DNA of 64,000 nt from Nitrospirales bacterium (GCA_029261235.1 JAJDBS010000111.1:1-64000), one strand, 5' to 3'; shown: positions 38,401-45,711, numbered from the stretch's first letter. Notes: generated from the sequence alone by a model not told the origin. A program made the numbers and translations.

Positions 38401-39000
38401 CGCTGTTAATTTTCCAAAAGCATAGACCTCGTAACTACCATCCAAACTCACAAGCCAATCACTTCCATCAGATTGCGGTTCAATAGTTTGAATTACACCC
38501 GGTGGAGATGTGATTGAACCATTAGTTTCTACCCTATAAATGTAACGCTTGCCATTCGCCAACCGCCAAATATAGAGTTGTTGCTCAACACCCTGGCTGT
38601 CGGCCTGTGTAACTTTATTGAGCACACGGTCATGACTAAAGCTCCACCCATTACCAAAAAACCCATCCCTAGGATCGTTTGAGTTATAGGTTCGAGAGAT
38701 TTCCAGTGGCGGACGACCCTTTAGCACGATATCGGTATCGGTCCATATAAAATGTCCCGTGGCAAGATAAACTGGAGACCCTTGGCTTCCGCAGTTGCCA
38801 GTATCACACTCACAAAAACCACCTTCACAAGGCCCAGGGTCAGAAGGATCGTCCCAATCGGTTGTGTCATGTCCTTGGTCCCACGGAAAATGAAACGCTT
38901 GTGAGGGAACACCAAGCCCAACCAGGAGGGCGATTGCCATCAGGACAACTGCATATCTTTTGACGTTCAAGAATGATTTGGGTTGCGTCCAATGACTCAT
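35398..39000 (-). CDS. RHS-repeat polymorphic toxin with PD-(D/E)XK-like tip
   Basis: A 1200-residue protein with a signal-like N-terminus, then a DUF6531-like start (GSPVYLATGHFIW, RPPLEISRTYNSND). Many YD repeats follow from ~180 to 960, then the RHS core (GYTGRENDGNGLYFYRARYYDSN, NTYAYVGNNPVNLIDPTG) ending near residue 1016. The variable tip (~184 residues) has GRVGEGL, IADSAWVGRDG and YYVESKFG, which fits the E...D...ExK nuclease site of the restriction-endonuclease fold. The extreme end is Gly/Ala-rich. ATGA overlap couples it to the preceding small gene, and the next gene is a candidate immunity protein. Confidence 0.9.
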   Translation of the reverse strand: MSHWTQPKSFLNVKRYAVVLMAIALLVGLGVPSQAFHFPWDQGHDTTDWDDPSDPGPCEGGFCECDTGNCGSQGSPVYLATGHFIWTDTDIVLKGRPPLEISRTYNSNDPRDGFFGNGWSFSHDRVLNKVTQADSQGVEQQLYIWRLANGKRYIYRVETNGSITSPPGVIQTIEPQSDGSDWLVSLDGSYEVYAFGKLTAVVDRNGNTINYEYNTDGTLLRVADTNGRVFDFDFTSSGRIATITDHANRTWKYDYDSNGTLINVTDPLGGVMTYEYQSYQPLGDGNTYYQITSITDPTNVVVTRVTYNGDQVRTYTEGENIFTLSYNASSRTVSKTDSVGSTWRTTYDAAGLFISQTDPLNQTVQYQRDVNGVIIGVVDELGNSFSASYDSMTRLISETDPRGTVTFEYQGNLPWATKVTSRSGRISQLTYDARGNLLTVTDPSNAITQFTWNGNGDLMSTINALNQQTTITSNDKGLPLLATDGLNRTTSFNYDSRGNVISMSNPQGETVQYQYDDLDRLTRESNALGHITQYDYDAASRLTRIVAPNNQQISYIYDNFGRLSQRINYDGTLHSYNYYPDNLISQLTQPAGILTAYIYDLAKRPTQVTVNGEATTFKYSLRGDLIQANNLTGSVNMSYDNFGRLLSETLNGQTIQYVYNIEDELEQLISLGSTQIYKHDNRGLLTEISKATENYNFMYDALGRRTRLTQPNGNEASYQYSVAGKINQIKHEGIFNATYQYQYDNANRIIGWTGDGQPKTYQYDSAGRLIQAVDDFGINNYVYDELGNILGNGRAYDEANRLIQDAVTTYGYDENGNLTLKQDTTTGSRTVYTWNSKSQLLKLELYAAVNSATPLSTTTYTYGPFNRRWSKTTDGITERYMYSGDDRIGVLDGSDNVSESVTFSGVIDEPLGMKKGGGNYFFHQNHQASVMALTDTTGVKASYQYDSYGQTTVGGDGSLSDFGYTGRENDGNGLYFYRARYYDSNMRRFIQSDPIDIAGGLNTYAYVGNNPVNLIDPTGECPWCLGAVFGAGVDIAIQLAMNGGNWKCIDVGQVALSAALGAVGGGFGSAAGKQGLTSAARGLSNSAKGRVGEGLSTIKNLARGSRRVGTQVRVPGQTTIADSAWVGRDGTRYYVESKFGTSGLTRAQRAAQQTLGDSYRVEKWTYPWIGDVGANVGAAAGGAGAGAGVGGAAGSNCGCE

Positions 39001-39404
39001 GGCTGTGGATCCCTCCTTAATGCTTCTAACTGGCCAGAGAGCGATTCAAATTCTTGTTCAAGACTTATGTAGCGCAATTGCGCATCAGAGTTTCCCGCTA
39101 CCCACTGTTCAATTTCTTTGGCATAGTGACTGCCATAGACCGTATGGGCCGCAGAACTGGTTCCATATCGGCCGTATGCTTTATCCACTTGTTCCTGATT
39201 CGCCAGAGCCATGGCCATTTCTTTTTCCGGCGTATAAGAATCACTGCGCAAGAGGTTGACTCTTTCAGCCATTCCGTCCAGTGTAGCTTGACGAGCTGCG
39301 AAGTCGGCAGCCACGTAGTCTTCCAATGTTTGTGCCTGGATAATGGCCGGCACTAAGAATATGAGGCACAACATGATTGCATATTGTTTCGTGAATGCTT
39401 TCAT
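38997..39404 (-). CDS. Small exported protein upstream of the RHS toxin
   Basis: The 135-residue protein has a signal peptide (YAIMLCLIFLVPAIIQA-QT) and then a helical, charged body (DYVAADFAARQATLDGMAERVNLL). GGGAGA lies 7 bp before the ATG. Its stop overlaps the RHS start by four bases (ATGA). I do not recognise the family. Tight coupling suggests a role in export or folding of the toxin, by position only. Confidence 0.75.
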   Translation of the reverse strand: MKAFTKQYAIMLCLIFLVPAIIQAQTLEDYVAADFAARQATLDGMAERVNLLRSDSYTPEKEMAMALANQEQVDKAYGRYGTSSAAHTVYGSHYAKEIEQWVAGNSDAQLRYISLEQEFESLSGQLEALRRDPQP

Positions 39405-39416
39405 GACAGTCTCTCC

Positions 39417-41669
39417 CTAATAGTAGATTCGTTGAACGGTGTAGACCGTGATGGATCGGAACCCTAAGGCATCGATGGCCGTCAGTCCTAAGCGATAGCG
39501 ACCTGGTGCGGCAAAGTCTCCATTGGCTGTCTTGCCATCCCACTGAATTTCATTTTGTCCAGCGGAAAGACCTGTATAACGAATGCGTGTCAGCTCTCCT
39601 CCTGTGCCTGCATCAACCACCACTAATTCCACATCGGCGTCTTTCGTGAGATCAAAGGTCACTGTGCTGGGTTCACGGCCACTTGGATCTAAAATTGATG
39701 GAGTTGCGCTCACGCTTGATACATGTGCACCGCTTCTGACGTATACGCCATTATTGGCCAGCGTAAACCCGAATATGCCGAACAGAAAACTGTCCCTGAA
39801 GGGCGGATGGATCAATTGGCCATCCCCGTTGACTCCATTCCACACAATTGTATGGCTGCCGCGTCCCAGTGGCTTACGTTCAAAGAATGTCAATAGCCGC
39901 GTATTGGCACGAAAACGACCCATAAATGCCGTAACTTCCGCTGCCCGATTGAGGGTAAAGGTAATCGATAATGGATTATCTGCGAACGGTTGAAAGCGGG
40001 TTGGGAGTCGCGTTCGTGGCGGGTTAAATCGTTGTCCTCCTGTGGTTTCACGCAAATCAAGACGGCTTACTTTGCCATCGACCTCCGATAACAAGACGGC
40101 AAAATAATCACCTTCTTTGACCTGTTTTCCTGCGTCATCTAGTCCCGACCAGTTATCATCGTAGGTTCCTGCGTTTCGGACGCCCCAGGGAAACAGCGTT
40201 TTAACGAGAGCATTGCTCCGGTTCTCAATGATGACACTTACCCGGGTATCCCCGCCTAACACAGTCCTGACAGACACCGATTCACCAATACTGGGGTCGA
40301 TGGTGTCCTGCGACATACTGAGACTGAGTTTCGGTCTGGCTACGATCTGAATAACATCTTCCGCTGTATCCCCGTCAGCCGCTGTGACTCGAATACGGGC
40401 AAAGAATGTTCCCGGCGCCATATAGGTGATAGATGTCCGTGGACTGGTTGATGAACTAAAATCAAACACTCCATCACCCTCGAAATCCCATTCCCAATTG
40501 GTAAACGGTTGTCCATCTGGATCTGTTGCGGTGGCGTTGAAGTTTACTCGGAGTTCTACATCGCCCGATGTCGGACTGGCAGCGGCGGTGACAGACGGTG
40601 TACCTGGTGAAGCCGGTCGTACCTCTGTGTTTGGTAAAGACTGTGTTGCACTGGCACCCAGCCTATCTGTTACCCGGACTGACGCTTGAAAAATTCCGGT
40701 CTCGGTGTATGTAAAGCTTGCATTGCCGCTTGTTGGTGAACTGGAATCAAACACCCCGTCGCCGTCGAAATCCCACTCATACAGTGCGACACCTTCATTA
40801 TCAGTGGCCGATGCAAAAAAATTGACGATTAACGGTATTTGGCCGTTTGACGGGTTGGCTTCTGCCGTTATCTCAGGAGGCTTATTTCCCACGTTCACGA
40901 CAACGATGCCGTCTGTCTGTTTGCCATTTCTGTCGGTCACTCTCAGCAGGACGTTATAGGTTCCGGGAACCCGGTAAATGAAAGTTTGATTGAGCCCTAT
41001 GACATCCGTTCTATCAAACCTTCCATCTCCATCAAAATCCCATTGGAAGCGCTCAACGGCATTGTCTGTCACGAATTCTGGAATAAACCGAACCGTCAAT
41101 GGTGCGTCGCCGGAATCTGGAATGGCGCGGGGGCTTGCGCCCAATGGAGCTGTGATCGTCACATTGGCTTTGGCCGTGCCTGTGTTGTCAGCTTTATCTT
41201 TTGCCGAAAAGGTTACTGGCGTTGTTCCTAACGGGAAGAATGCCGGTGCATCATTCGTTGGTTGAAGGTCCCCATCCACATTATCTTGAGCGGTGGCACT
41301 ATTGAGGAAGGCTTGAATGACCGCATTACTGGCTGGCGTACCGGTATCTGTTACTGCTGTGAGGGTGATATCTTGGGGTGGCGTAACAACAGGGGGAACT
41401 CGGTCGGTGTCTCCCACGGCACATCTTGGCCTGGTGCATAAACCCACAATGGTTCGTGCATCTGCTCGATTGACTTGACCATCCCCGTTCACATCGAATT
41501 TTTGATCATGGGGCCCCGGGCTTCGAATCTCCGCCAATAGTATGTTGATGTCATCTCGATCAACATCGCCATCATCATCAAAATCACCTTGAGCAGCTAA
41601 GGCCACTGTACACAGCAATAATGATGTCATCAGAAACCATACCCATGTCCAGCTGTTCCTCTTCCTCAT
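39417..41669 (-). CDS. Exported dockerin / HYR / PKD / FlgD-Ig modular protein
   Basis: About 750 residues. After a signal peptide (FLMTSLLLCTVALAAQ) comes a dockerin-like pair of calcium loops (GDFDDDGDVDRDDINILLAEI and FDVNGDGQVNRADARTIVG). A HYR-like domain follows (VTFSAKDKADNTGTAKANVTI), then three PKD domains, each with a W-D-F-(D/E)-GDG-x-FD signature, and two FlgD-Ig-like units at the end (VWNGVNGDGQL, IQWDGKTANGDF). Two ATGs are possible (41681, 41669); G-rich sequence precedes the second. The neighbour at 41746 has a cohesin-like fold, so a dockerin-cohesin contact is plausible. Confidence 0.85.
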   Translation of the reverse strand: MRKRNSWTWVWFLMTSLLLCTVALAAQGDFDDDGDVDRDDINILLAEIRSPGPHDQKFDVNGDGQVNRADARTIVGLCTRPRCAVGDTDRVPPVVTPPQDITLTAVTDTGTPASNAVIQAFLNSATAQDNVDGDLQPTNDAPAFFPLGTTPVTFSAKDKADNTGTAKANVTITAPLGASPRAIPDSGDAPLTVRFIPEFVTDNAVERFQWDFDGDGRFDRTDVIGLNQTFIYRVPGTYNVLLRVTDRNGKQTDGIVVVNVGNKPPEITAEANPSNGQIPLIVNFFASATDNEGVALYEWDFDGDGVFDSSSPTSGNASFTYTETGIFQASVRVTDRLGASATQSLPNTEVRPASPGTPSVTAAASPTSGDVELRVNFNATATDPDGQPFTNWEWDFEGDGVFDFSSSTSPRTSITYMAPGTFFARIRVTAADGDTAEDVIQIVARPKLSLSMSQDTIDPSIGESVSVRTVLGGDTRVSVIIENRSNALVKTLFPWGVRNAGTYDDNWSGLDDAGKQVKEGDYFAVLLSEVDGKVSRLDLRETTGGQRFNPPRTRLPTRFQPFADNPLSITFTLNRAAEVTAFMGRFRANTRLLTFFERKPLGRGSHTIVWNGVNGDGQLIHPPFRDSFLFGIFGFTLANNGVYVRSGAHVSSVSATPSILDPSGREPSTVTFDLTKDADVELVVVDAGTGGELTRIRYTGLSAGQNEIQWDGKTANGDFAAPGRYRLGLTAIDALGFRSITVYTVQRIYY

Positions 41670-41745
41670 GTTTGCCCCCATCTCCGTGATTCAGGCTAAC
41701 TTTTCTCTTACTTATTGTTGACCCACAAGCTCTCTTGAAACCTTG

Positions 41746-42363
41746 TTATGCAATCTGCTTGTTTTTTCTTCCCTGTTTTAATTTCCAGGCTGCGATTCCC
41801 GCTAATCCAGTGGCCATCAGGATAAACGTGGCCGGCTCGGGAATCGGGGGTACTTGAGGATCATTGACCGTGATGCTCGCAGTGTCCAGGGAGGAAGGAA
41901 CGATGGTTGATCCAAGGGCATCACTTAAATCAATGGTGCCAAACCCGAGGGCACTGCTCCCTGGAGCAAGACCTGTGAAGGTTAACGTCGCCAACGAAAA
42001 AGTATCTGGTTGAAGAGCATCCAATTCAAAATCGAACAAGAACGAAAATTCATCCAGTGACACAGTTCCTGCACCAGGAGTTGTCAAAATAATTGTGTCA
42101 AAAGGATCACCAAGGGAAGGGCCATAGGAGACAGAGTCAAAGGCTAAAAGGCTATCGTCAAAGGTGATTTCCACCAGAAAGGCTCCCAACGATGGTGCGA
42201 CGAAATTCCCCAGGTCAGCCACCACTAGATCTACTGTCCCCATTTGGGTGGGATTGATGTTTTGAGTGCTGGGCGAGAGGGAGAGACTTACCGCCCAACT
42301 TGGGCTGACCAAACAAAAGACGATGCTTATCGTCAGAGACATTGAAGAAAGCCACCTTTTCAT
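41746..42363 (-). CDS. PEP-CTERM-anchored protein with cohesin-like domain
   Basis: The 205-residue protein has a signal peptide (LTISIVFCLVSPSWA). Its beta-rich domain resembles cohesins (VDLVVADLGNF, VEITFDDSLLAFDSVSYG, FSLATLTFTGLAPGSSALGFG). A PEP-CTERM sorting signal ends the protein: IPEPATFILMATGLAGIAAW plus a basic KLKQGRKNK tail. PEP-CTERM proteins are processed by exosortase, which is not in this window. It heads the long minus-strand run toward 31 kb. Confidence 0.9.
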   Translation of the reverse strand: MKRWLSSMSLTISIVFCLVSPSWAVSLSLSPSTQNINPTQMGTVDLVVADLGNFVAPSLGAFLVEITFDDSLLAFDSVSYGPSLGDPFDTIILTTPGAGTVSLDEFSFLFDFELDALQPDTFSLATLTFTGLAPGSSALGFGTIDLSDALGSTIVPSSLDTASITVNDPQVPPIPEPATFILMATGLAGIAAWKLKQGRKNKQIA

Positions 42364-42495
42364 AATTGATACCTCATGATGCTAAAAAATGATGTTTTCG
42401 ACTCCCCTCCATGGGCCTTCATTCGAATATGTATCTGAGCTGCATGATTCATTAATCGTGTCAGCAGATCTGGAGCTTGATACTGGTCCAACAAT

Positions 42496-42529
42496 AAAAA
42501 AAGCCATTTTCCTCAATCAGGAAAATGGC
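42496..42529 (-). terminator. Intrinsic terminator, minus strand, upstream of the PEP-CTERM gene
   Basis: An 11-bp perfect stem (GCCATTTTCCT 42503-42513 / AGGAAAATGGC 42519-42529) is followed on the minus strand by seven T (42496-42502). It lies 133 bp before the PEP-CTERM start codon, so it either ends an incoming transcript or acts as an attenuator in that gene's leader. No other feature is seen between 42530 and 42801. Confidence 0.85.
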
Positions 42530-42801
42530 CCATGGGCGCTCTTAAATGTCTTGGCGCATGCGAGCTCTAGATCATCGTTTCTTGACTACCTCCAAACCTT
42601 AAATGGCTATGGAATAATGAGTAAAAACATTGGGCCGCACCCCTTTGTTATATAAATTGTTATAAATGGTATATTTATGAAAACGATATAGTTGCTTTAA
42701 ATCGACAATAAATTAAGAGTGTCTTCTTTTACGTAAATTAGCTTTTTTTGTCAAGGAGCTCTCGCCTCTTCTTCATATAACCAATCGGTTCTGCGTTTAA
42801 T

Positions 42802-42987
42802 TCACTCCAATTCTGGCAACCCTCGAAAAGTTACTTCGTTTTCTTTGTCGATAAATTCAAAACGCTTCTTACATCTCGAACATTTGATCTGAAGTAGGCT
42901 AAATCGTGCGAAACACAGAAACCGTCCACAAGAAGGACAACGTATACGATGTCCATCCTTCGCAGAAGAATGTGGTAATAGTGACAT
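42802..42987 (-). CDS. Com-like zinc-ribbon protein
   Basis: The 61-residue protein has two CxxC pairs in the arrangement IRCPSCGRFLCFARFSLLQIKCSRCKKRFEF. This closely recalls phage Mu Com (C-x-x-C, then an LxIKCxRCK pair), a small zinc protein that activates translation of the mom mRNA. No mom-like gene is adjacent. It may bind RNA, and it is the first gene met on the minus strand before the large structured RNA. Phage or mobile origin is likely. Confidence 0.72.
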   Translation of the reverse strand: MSLLPHSSAKDGHRIRCPSCGRFLCFARFSLLQIKCSRCKKRFEFIDKENEVTFRGLPELE

Positions 42988-43903
42988 GCAGTATGGAGAG
43001 AGGGGGTAAGGTGAAGTGGAAATTATCTACTCAGTTTGAAGGGACTTAATTTGTTCAACTAACTTGCCTACAAATTTGTCTCGGCAGCCCTGGAATGCAA
43101 TTCCGGTCCAGAATAATGAAAAGTTCGAATTATTTCATTCCTTGCTTAAAAAGAATAAGTGGTAACTTTTGAACAAATAACGAGCTACTTCTGGCTCAAT
43201 ATTCTGAAATGAGAATAGCTCTTATTGCTTTAGCCATGAAAAGACCCCTCTAAGACATTTTCAAGTAACTCCAACTCTTGGCAATAAGCCTTCTCTTCCG
43301 GCTATGGACTTTAAGGAAGAAGAATTAGAGAGTCCGGTGAATCTAGAGCAGGAAATATGCCATAGAGTCCTAGATCTTCCAAATCTGCAGAAACCTTAGA
43401 AAAAGCGACGTCTATCGAAATTTCTTTAGACGGTATGATGGAGCGAGACTTAGAAAATTGTATCTCTTTAGATACGACTTGTTATCTAGTTAGATACAAT
43501 TCTGACCAAAACAACAGAAATTGAATTTCTCGATTTTTGCGCCCTATCAACGGGCCTCTAGACTTTTACATACGTATTTTTCTTTTAACGACAATCTCTC
43601 CTTATCAAAGACAAAGCCCATCAACAGGCATAGGTTAAGCTGGGTAATGGCAATAAAGAACATGCGCCCAGAAAGATCGTGCATAGATCTTACTCCCTGG
43701 ACCCCGATCTTCACGGAAGCCAAAAGAGTGTATGTTCCTATCTGATGGCGCACAAACGGACATCCTGCCCTGAACGCTGTCATGCTCGAGCTCCAAATTC
43801 TCACAGAATTTCTCCACAAATGCCTAGGGCAAGATTTTTTTGGAAAGCCTCGCCAGGTGTCGATTCTCTTTTTTGATTTCTTACTTTACCTATTCAGATG
43901 AAA
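42988..43903. other. A+T-rich intergenic region before the structured RNA
   Basis: About 0.9 kb with only short frames on both strands, none with a ribosome binding site or recognised motif. A pair of TTAGATAC direct repeats lies near 43470 and 43491. The promoter of the structured RNA should be at the right edge, but no clear -35/-10 pair can be fixed. Confidence 0.5.
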
Positions 43904-44491
43904 GGGTTGCATTTGCAACCCAATGAAAGCCCAATAAAAGCGGGGTGGCAAGGTCAAGCCGAGGGGGATCACCCATCCTGCACAAGTGAAGCCGTTGGCT
44001 GAATGCGGAAGGTTGGGGATACGGCTTGACGGCGCAAGGGGCGCATGCCCCCAGAAAGAAACGGATCCAAGGACGTTCCTTGGTCGTGGTGCAGGGGGCG
44101 ACACCCCTGCTCGAAGTCCAGCAACCGAAATGCTGGCCGTGATCCATCGGCGGAAGCGATGGCGCGCATCCAATCCGCGCAGGGTTGGTCGAGGGTTCCA
44201 CAGGGGAGCGAAGTCCCCTTGGTCGATGGAGGTGCAGGAGGAGAGCGAAGTCTCTTCCTGCTCGTGATAAAACGGCGAAACGTTTTGATGGTGCGAAGTG
44301 TGGCTCAATGCCACCGAAGCACCAAAGCCCAGAGGGATGCAACGGGAGAGCGGCCAGCGTCTCCCTTGCCAAGATGTGTTGTAGTACAACACACATCTTG
44401 CGGTTAGCCTTAAGGGGGAACGAAACGAGAACATTATATATAACCGGGATCATTGGGTTACGGAGCCTCAACCCAAGATGACCGGAGGCTC
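43904..44491 (+). ncRNA. Large highly structured noncoding RNA candidate (~590 nt)
   Basis: At least a dozen stable hairpins follow one another almost without gaps: 43904-43921; a 9-bp long-range stem 43953-43961 with 44022-44030; 44038-44051; 44067-44083; 44091-44110; 44118-44136; 44144-44162; 44203-44218; 44234-44261; 44269-44286; a two-tier stem 44290-44323; 44344-44365; 44370-44400; 44401-44406 with 44441-44446. An H-type pseudoknot ends it at 44455-44491. On the plus strand the apical loops are purine-rich (GCGAAG twice, GCGAAA, GCGACA, ACCGAAA, GCGGAAG), which favours plus-strand transcription. Open frames on both strands are by-products. It recalls ornate large RNAs (OLE, GOLLD, ROOL), but I cannot assign it to any of them. 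Confidence 0.75.
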
Positions 44492-44598
44492 GGCTTACTT
44501 TCCAACGCAGCACTTCACGTCTTCAGCTCTGCCTTGCCCCTCGTGCCGCTTCAATGCCCTTCAAACCGCAACATTCAATCAAAGCAAGAAATCAGAGC

Positions 44599-44634
44599 AA
44601 AAAAAAGGCCCTGCAACCCGAAGGTCACAGGGCC
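44599..44634 (-). terminator. Intrinsic terminator of the 81-residue protein gene
   Basis: GGCCCTG (44607-44613) pairs with CAGGGCC (44628-44634), with an inner ACC/GGT step and a TTCG loop on the minus strand, followed by eight T (44599-44606 read on the minus strand). It lies 18 bp past the stop codon of the minus-strand gene. Confidence 0.9.
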
Positions 44635-44652
44635 AGGCCTGATCCGTTTGAA

Positions 44653-44898
44653 TTATGATTGATCCGGCTTATCGGAGCGTTCACGAAGTACGATCCGTCC
44701 CGTTAGCGGGATAGCATGGAGCAGAACATCAGCTCCTTTGCCATCTTTGTGCAGCCAAACCGCTCCAACCGTATTCCACACGCTCTTGTCGCGTCCTTCA
44801 ACGTCACGGACATCGTAGGCGATAAGATTGGGCTTTTTCCCGCTCGTGGCTTTTTCTTTACCGTTTTCGCTTTTGGTGGTTTGTGTTTGCTTTAACAT
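44653..44898 (-). CDS. Small mobile-element-associated protein
   Basis: The 81-residue protein has a charged N-terminus, then NLIAYDVRDVEGRDKSVWNTVGAVWLHKDGKGADVLLHAI, split here as VWNTVGAVWLHKDGKG, then PLTGRIVLRER. Proteins with this W-x-x-(V/I)GA-x-W-x-H-K-x-G-x-G pattern are common on proteobacterial conjugative elements; their role is unknown. AAAGGAG lies 6 bp before the ATG, and a strong terminator closes the gene. It reads toward the structured RNA on the opposite strand. Confidence 0.75.
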   Translation of the reverse strand: MLKQTQTTKSENGKEKATSGKKPNLIAYDVRDVEGRDKSVWNTVGAVWLHKDGKGADVLLHAIPLTGRIVLRERSDKPDQS

Positions 44899-44982
44899 GG
44901 TCTTCTCCTTTTGTTTTCGAACTGAACCATTTCAGTCCTGGGTGAGGCGACACCACAAAGAAGAAGGGAAACTGTGCACGAA

Positions 44983-45046
44983 ATATTCTGTCTTTTTTTC
45001 CTTCCACCCTACCCTATTAAAAAACCCTGAAAAAAAGACGGAATAT
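44983..45046. repeat. 18-bp inverted repeat between two small genes
   Basis: ATATTCTGTCTTTTTTTC (44983-45000) and GAAAAAAAGACGGAATAT (45029-45046) are complementary with one G-T step, 28 bp apart. The right arm covers the last codons of the 49-residue protein. On the minus strand the second arm is T-rich, so the structure may end that transcript or shape the leader of the 81-residue gene. Confidence 0.7.
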
Positions 45047-45166
45047 CTTCATTGACTGTTTTCCGCTTTGTGGTAAAGGCATGTACCCATCAACCGTGAG
45101 CTTTACGGCTTGGTCATTACTCAAGAGTTTGGTGAGTGATTTTGCGAATGAAGTGTAAGTTTTCAT
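45017..45166 (-). CDS. 49-residue protein with a structured 5' leader
   Basis: An ideal AAAGGAGG lies 5 bp before the ATG at 45166. The product starts MKTYTSFAKSLTKLLSNDQA and contains KLTVDGYMPL, which resembles the start of DUF6908-type proteins from mobile elements, before ending in a short basic-aromatic tail. It may be a truncated relative. The open frame extends upstream to 45331, but the ribosome binding site fixes the start at 45166. Confidence 0.65.
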   Translation of the reverse strand: MKTYTSFAKSLTKLLSNDQAVKLTVDGYMPLPQSGKQSMKIFRLFFRVF

Positions 45167-45181
45167 GATGTCCTCCTTTTG

Positions 45182-45231
45182 GGTTGATGAATTGGCTCTA
45201 TCGCAAAGCCCGAAGAGGCAATTCATCAACC
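45182..45231 (-). promoter_or_regulatory. Long hairpin in the leader of the 49-residue gene
   Basis: GGTTGATGAATTG (45182-45194) plus CTCT pairs with AGAG plus CAATTCATCAACC (45219-45231): 18-base arms with a single mismatch and a 14-base loop. It ends 4 bp before the ribosome binding site, so it could control translation or read-through. Nothing else of note lies between 45232 and 45485. Confidence 0.65.
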
Positions 45232-45485
45232 GGAGGACAGGGAACGCACTTAAAAAAACACGAACAGAAAGCGGGTGAAAAGCAGCGGAAGTGATCAGCT
45301 TTGCTGGCACGGTTCGGTGCAAGCCTCGCACGACTTTGAGAGAATTTTGGTATTAAGGATACGAACATCAGAGAACTGAAAACCACGAAAATAGCGAAAG
45401 CCGTCAAGGACGCAGGCCTGCTAGCACCTTGATTGCATTGGCAATTCACAATTTCCTTGTATCCAAACCATATTTCCTTCATATT

Positions 45486-45629
45486 ATGGGAATGTTTCTT
45501 ATAACGAAATTCAAACCCGCGACCGTCAGACCTCGCCGCTATGGGGCCAAGTTCGCGGGTCCCAAATTCAAACCTGCCATGCGTTCCCCTCGCCGCAGAA
45601 AATATCCCAAACCCAAATGGATGAAATAG
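45486..45629 (+). CDS. Small basic protein ending KPKWMK
   Basis: A 47-residue, strongly basic protein (MGMFLITKFKPATVRPRRYG...) with FAGPKFKPAMRSPRRRKYPKPKWMK-type character, so its C-terminus is Arg/Lys/Pro-rich. The same final pattern, KPKW-x-K, and the same DNA around the stop occur in the gene at 51849-52007. It precedes the ORF6N gene by 82 bp. Possible nucleic-acid-binding peptide; the start could be the second ATG. Confidence 0.5.
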   Translation: MGMFLITKFKPATVRPRRYGAKFAGPKFKPAMRSPRRRKYPKPKWMK

Positions 45630-45711
45630 GCCTGTGAAACGTGAGATGCCAAGGGCATCTTAAGCTCAGTCTTTTCTTGACAGCTTTTCGAGGTGAGGGC
45701 ACTCTCACTTC

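Noticed and set aside
42389-42655. 88-codon plus-strand frame
   Set aside because: It crosses a clear minus-strand terminator and shows no family resemblance or ribosome binding site.
43521-43819. Frames on both strands in the A+T-rich gap
   Set aside because: No ribosome binding site, no motif, and unusual composition.
44045-44481. Plus-strand frames of 98-120 codons in the same region
   Set aside because: Mutually overlapping, no ribosome binding site, rich in Arg/Ser/Gly as expected from translating hairpins.
43886-44513. Two long overlapping minus-strand reading frames of 182 and 207 codons
   Set aside because: They run through the tandem hairpins in two frames at once, have no ribosome binding site and no protein motif, and have plus-strand counterparts. 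The RNA structure explains the lack of stop codons better.
45198-45482. 94-codon minus-strand frame
   Set aside because: It covers the leader hairpin of the 49-residue gene in another frame and has cysteine-rich, non-protein-like composition.
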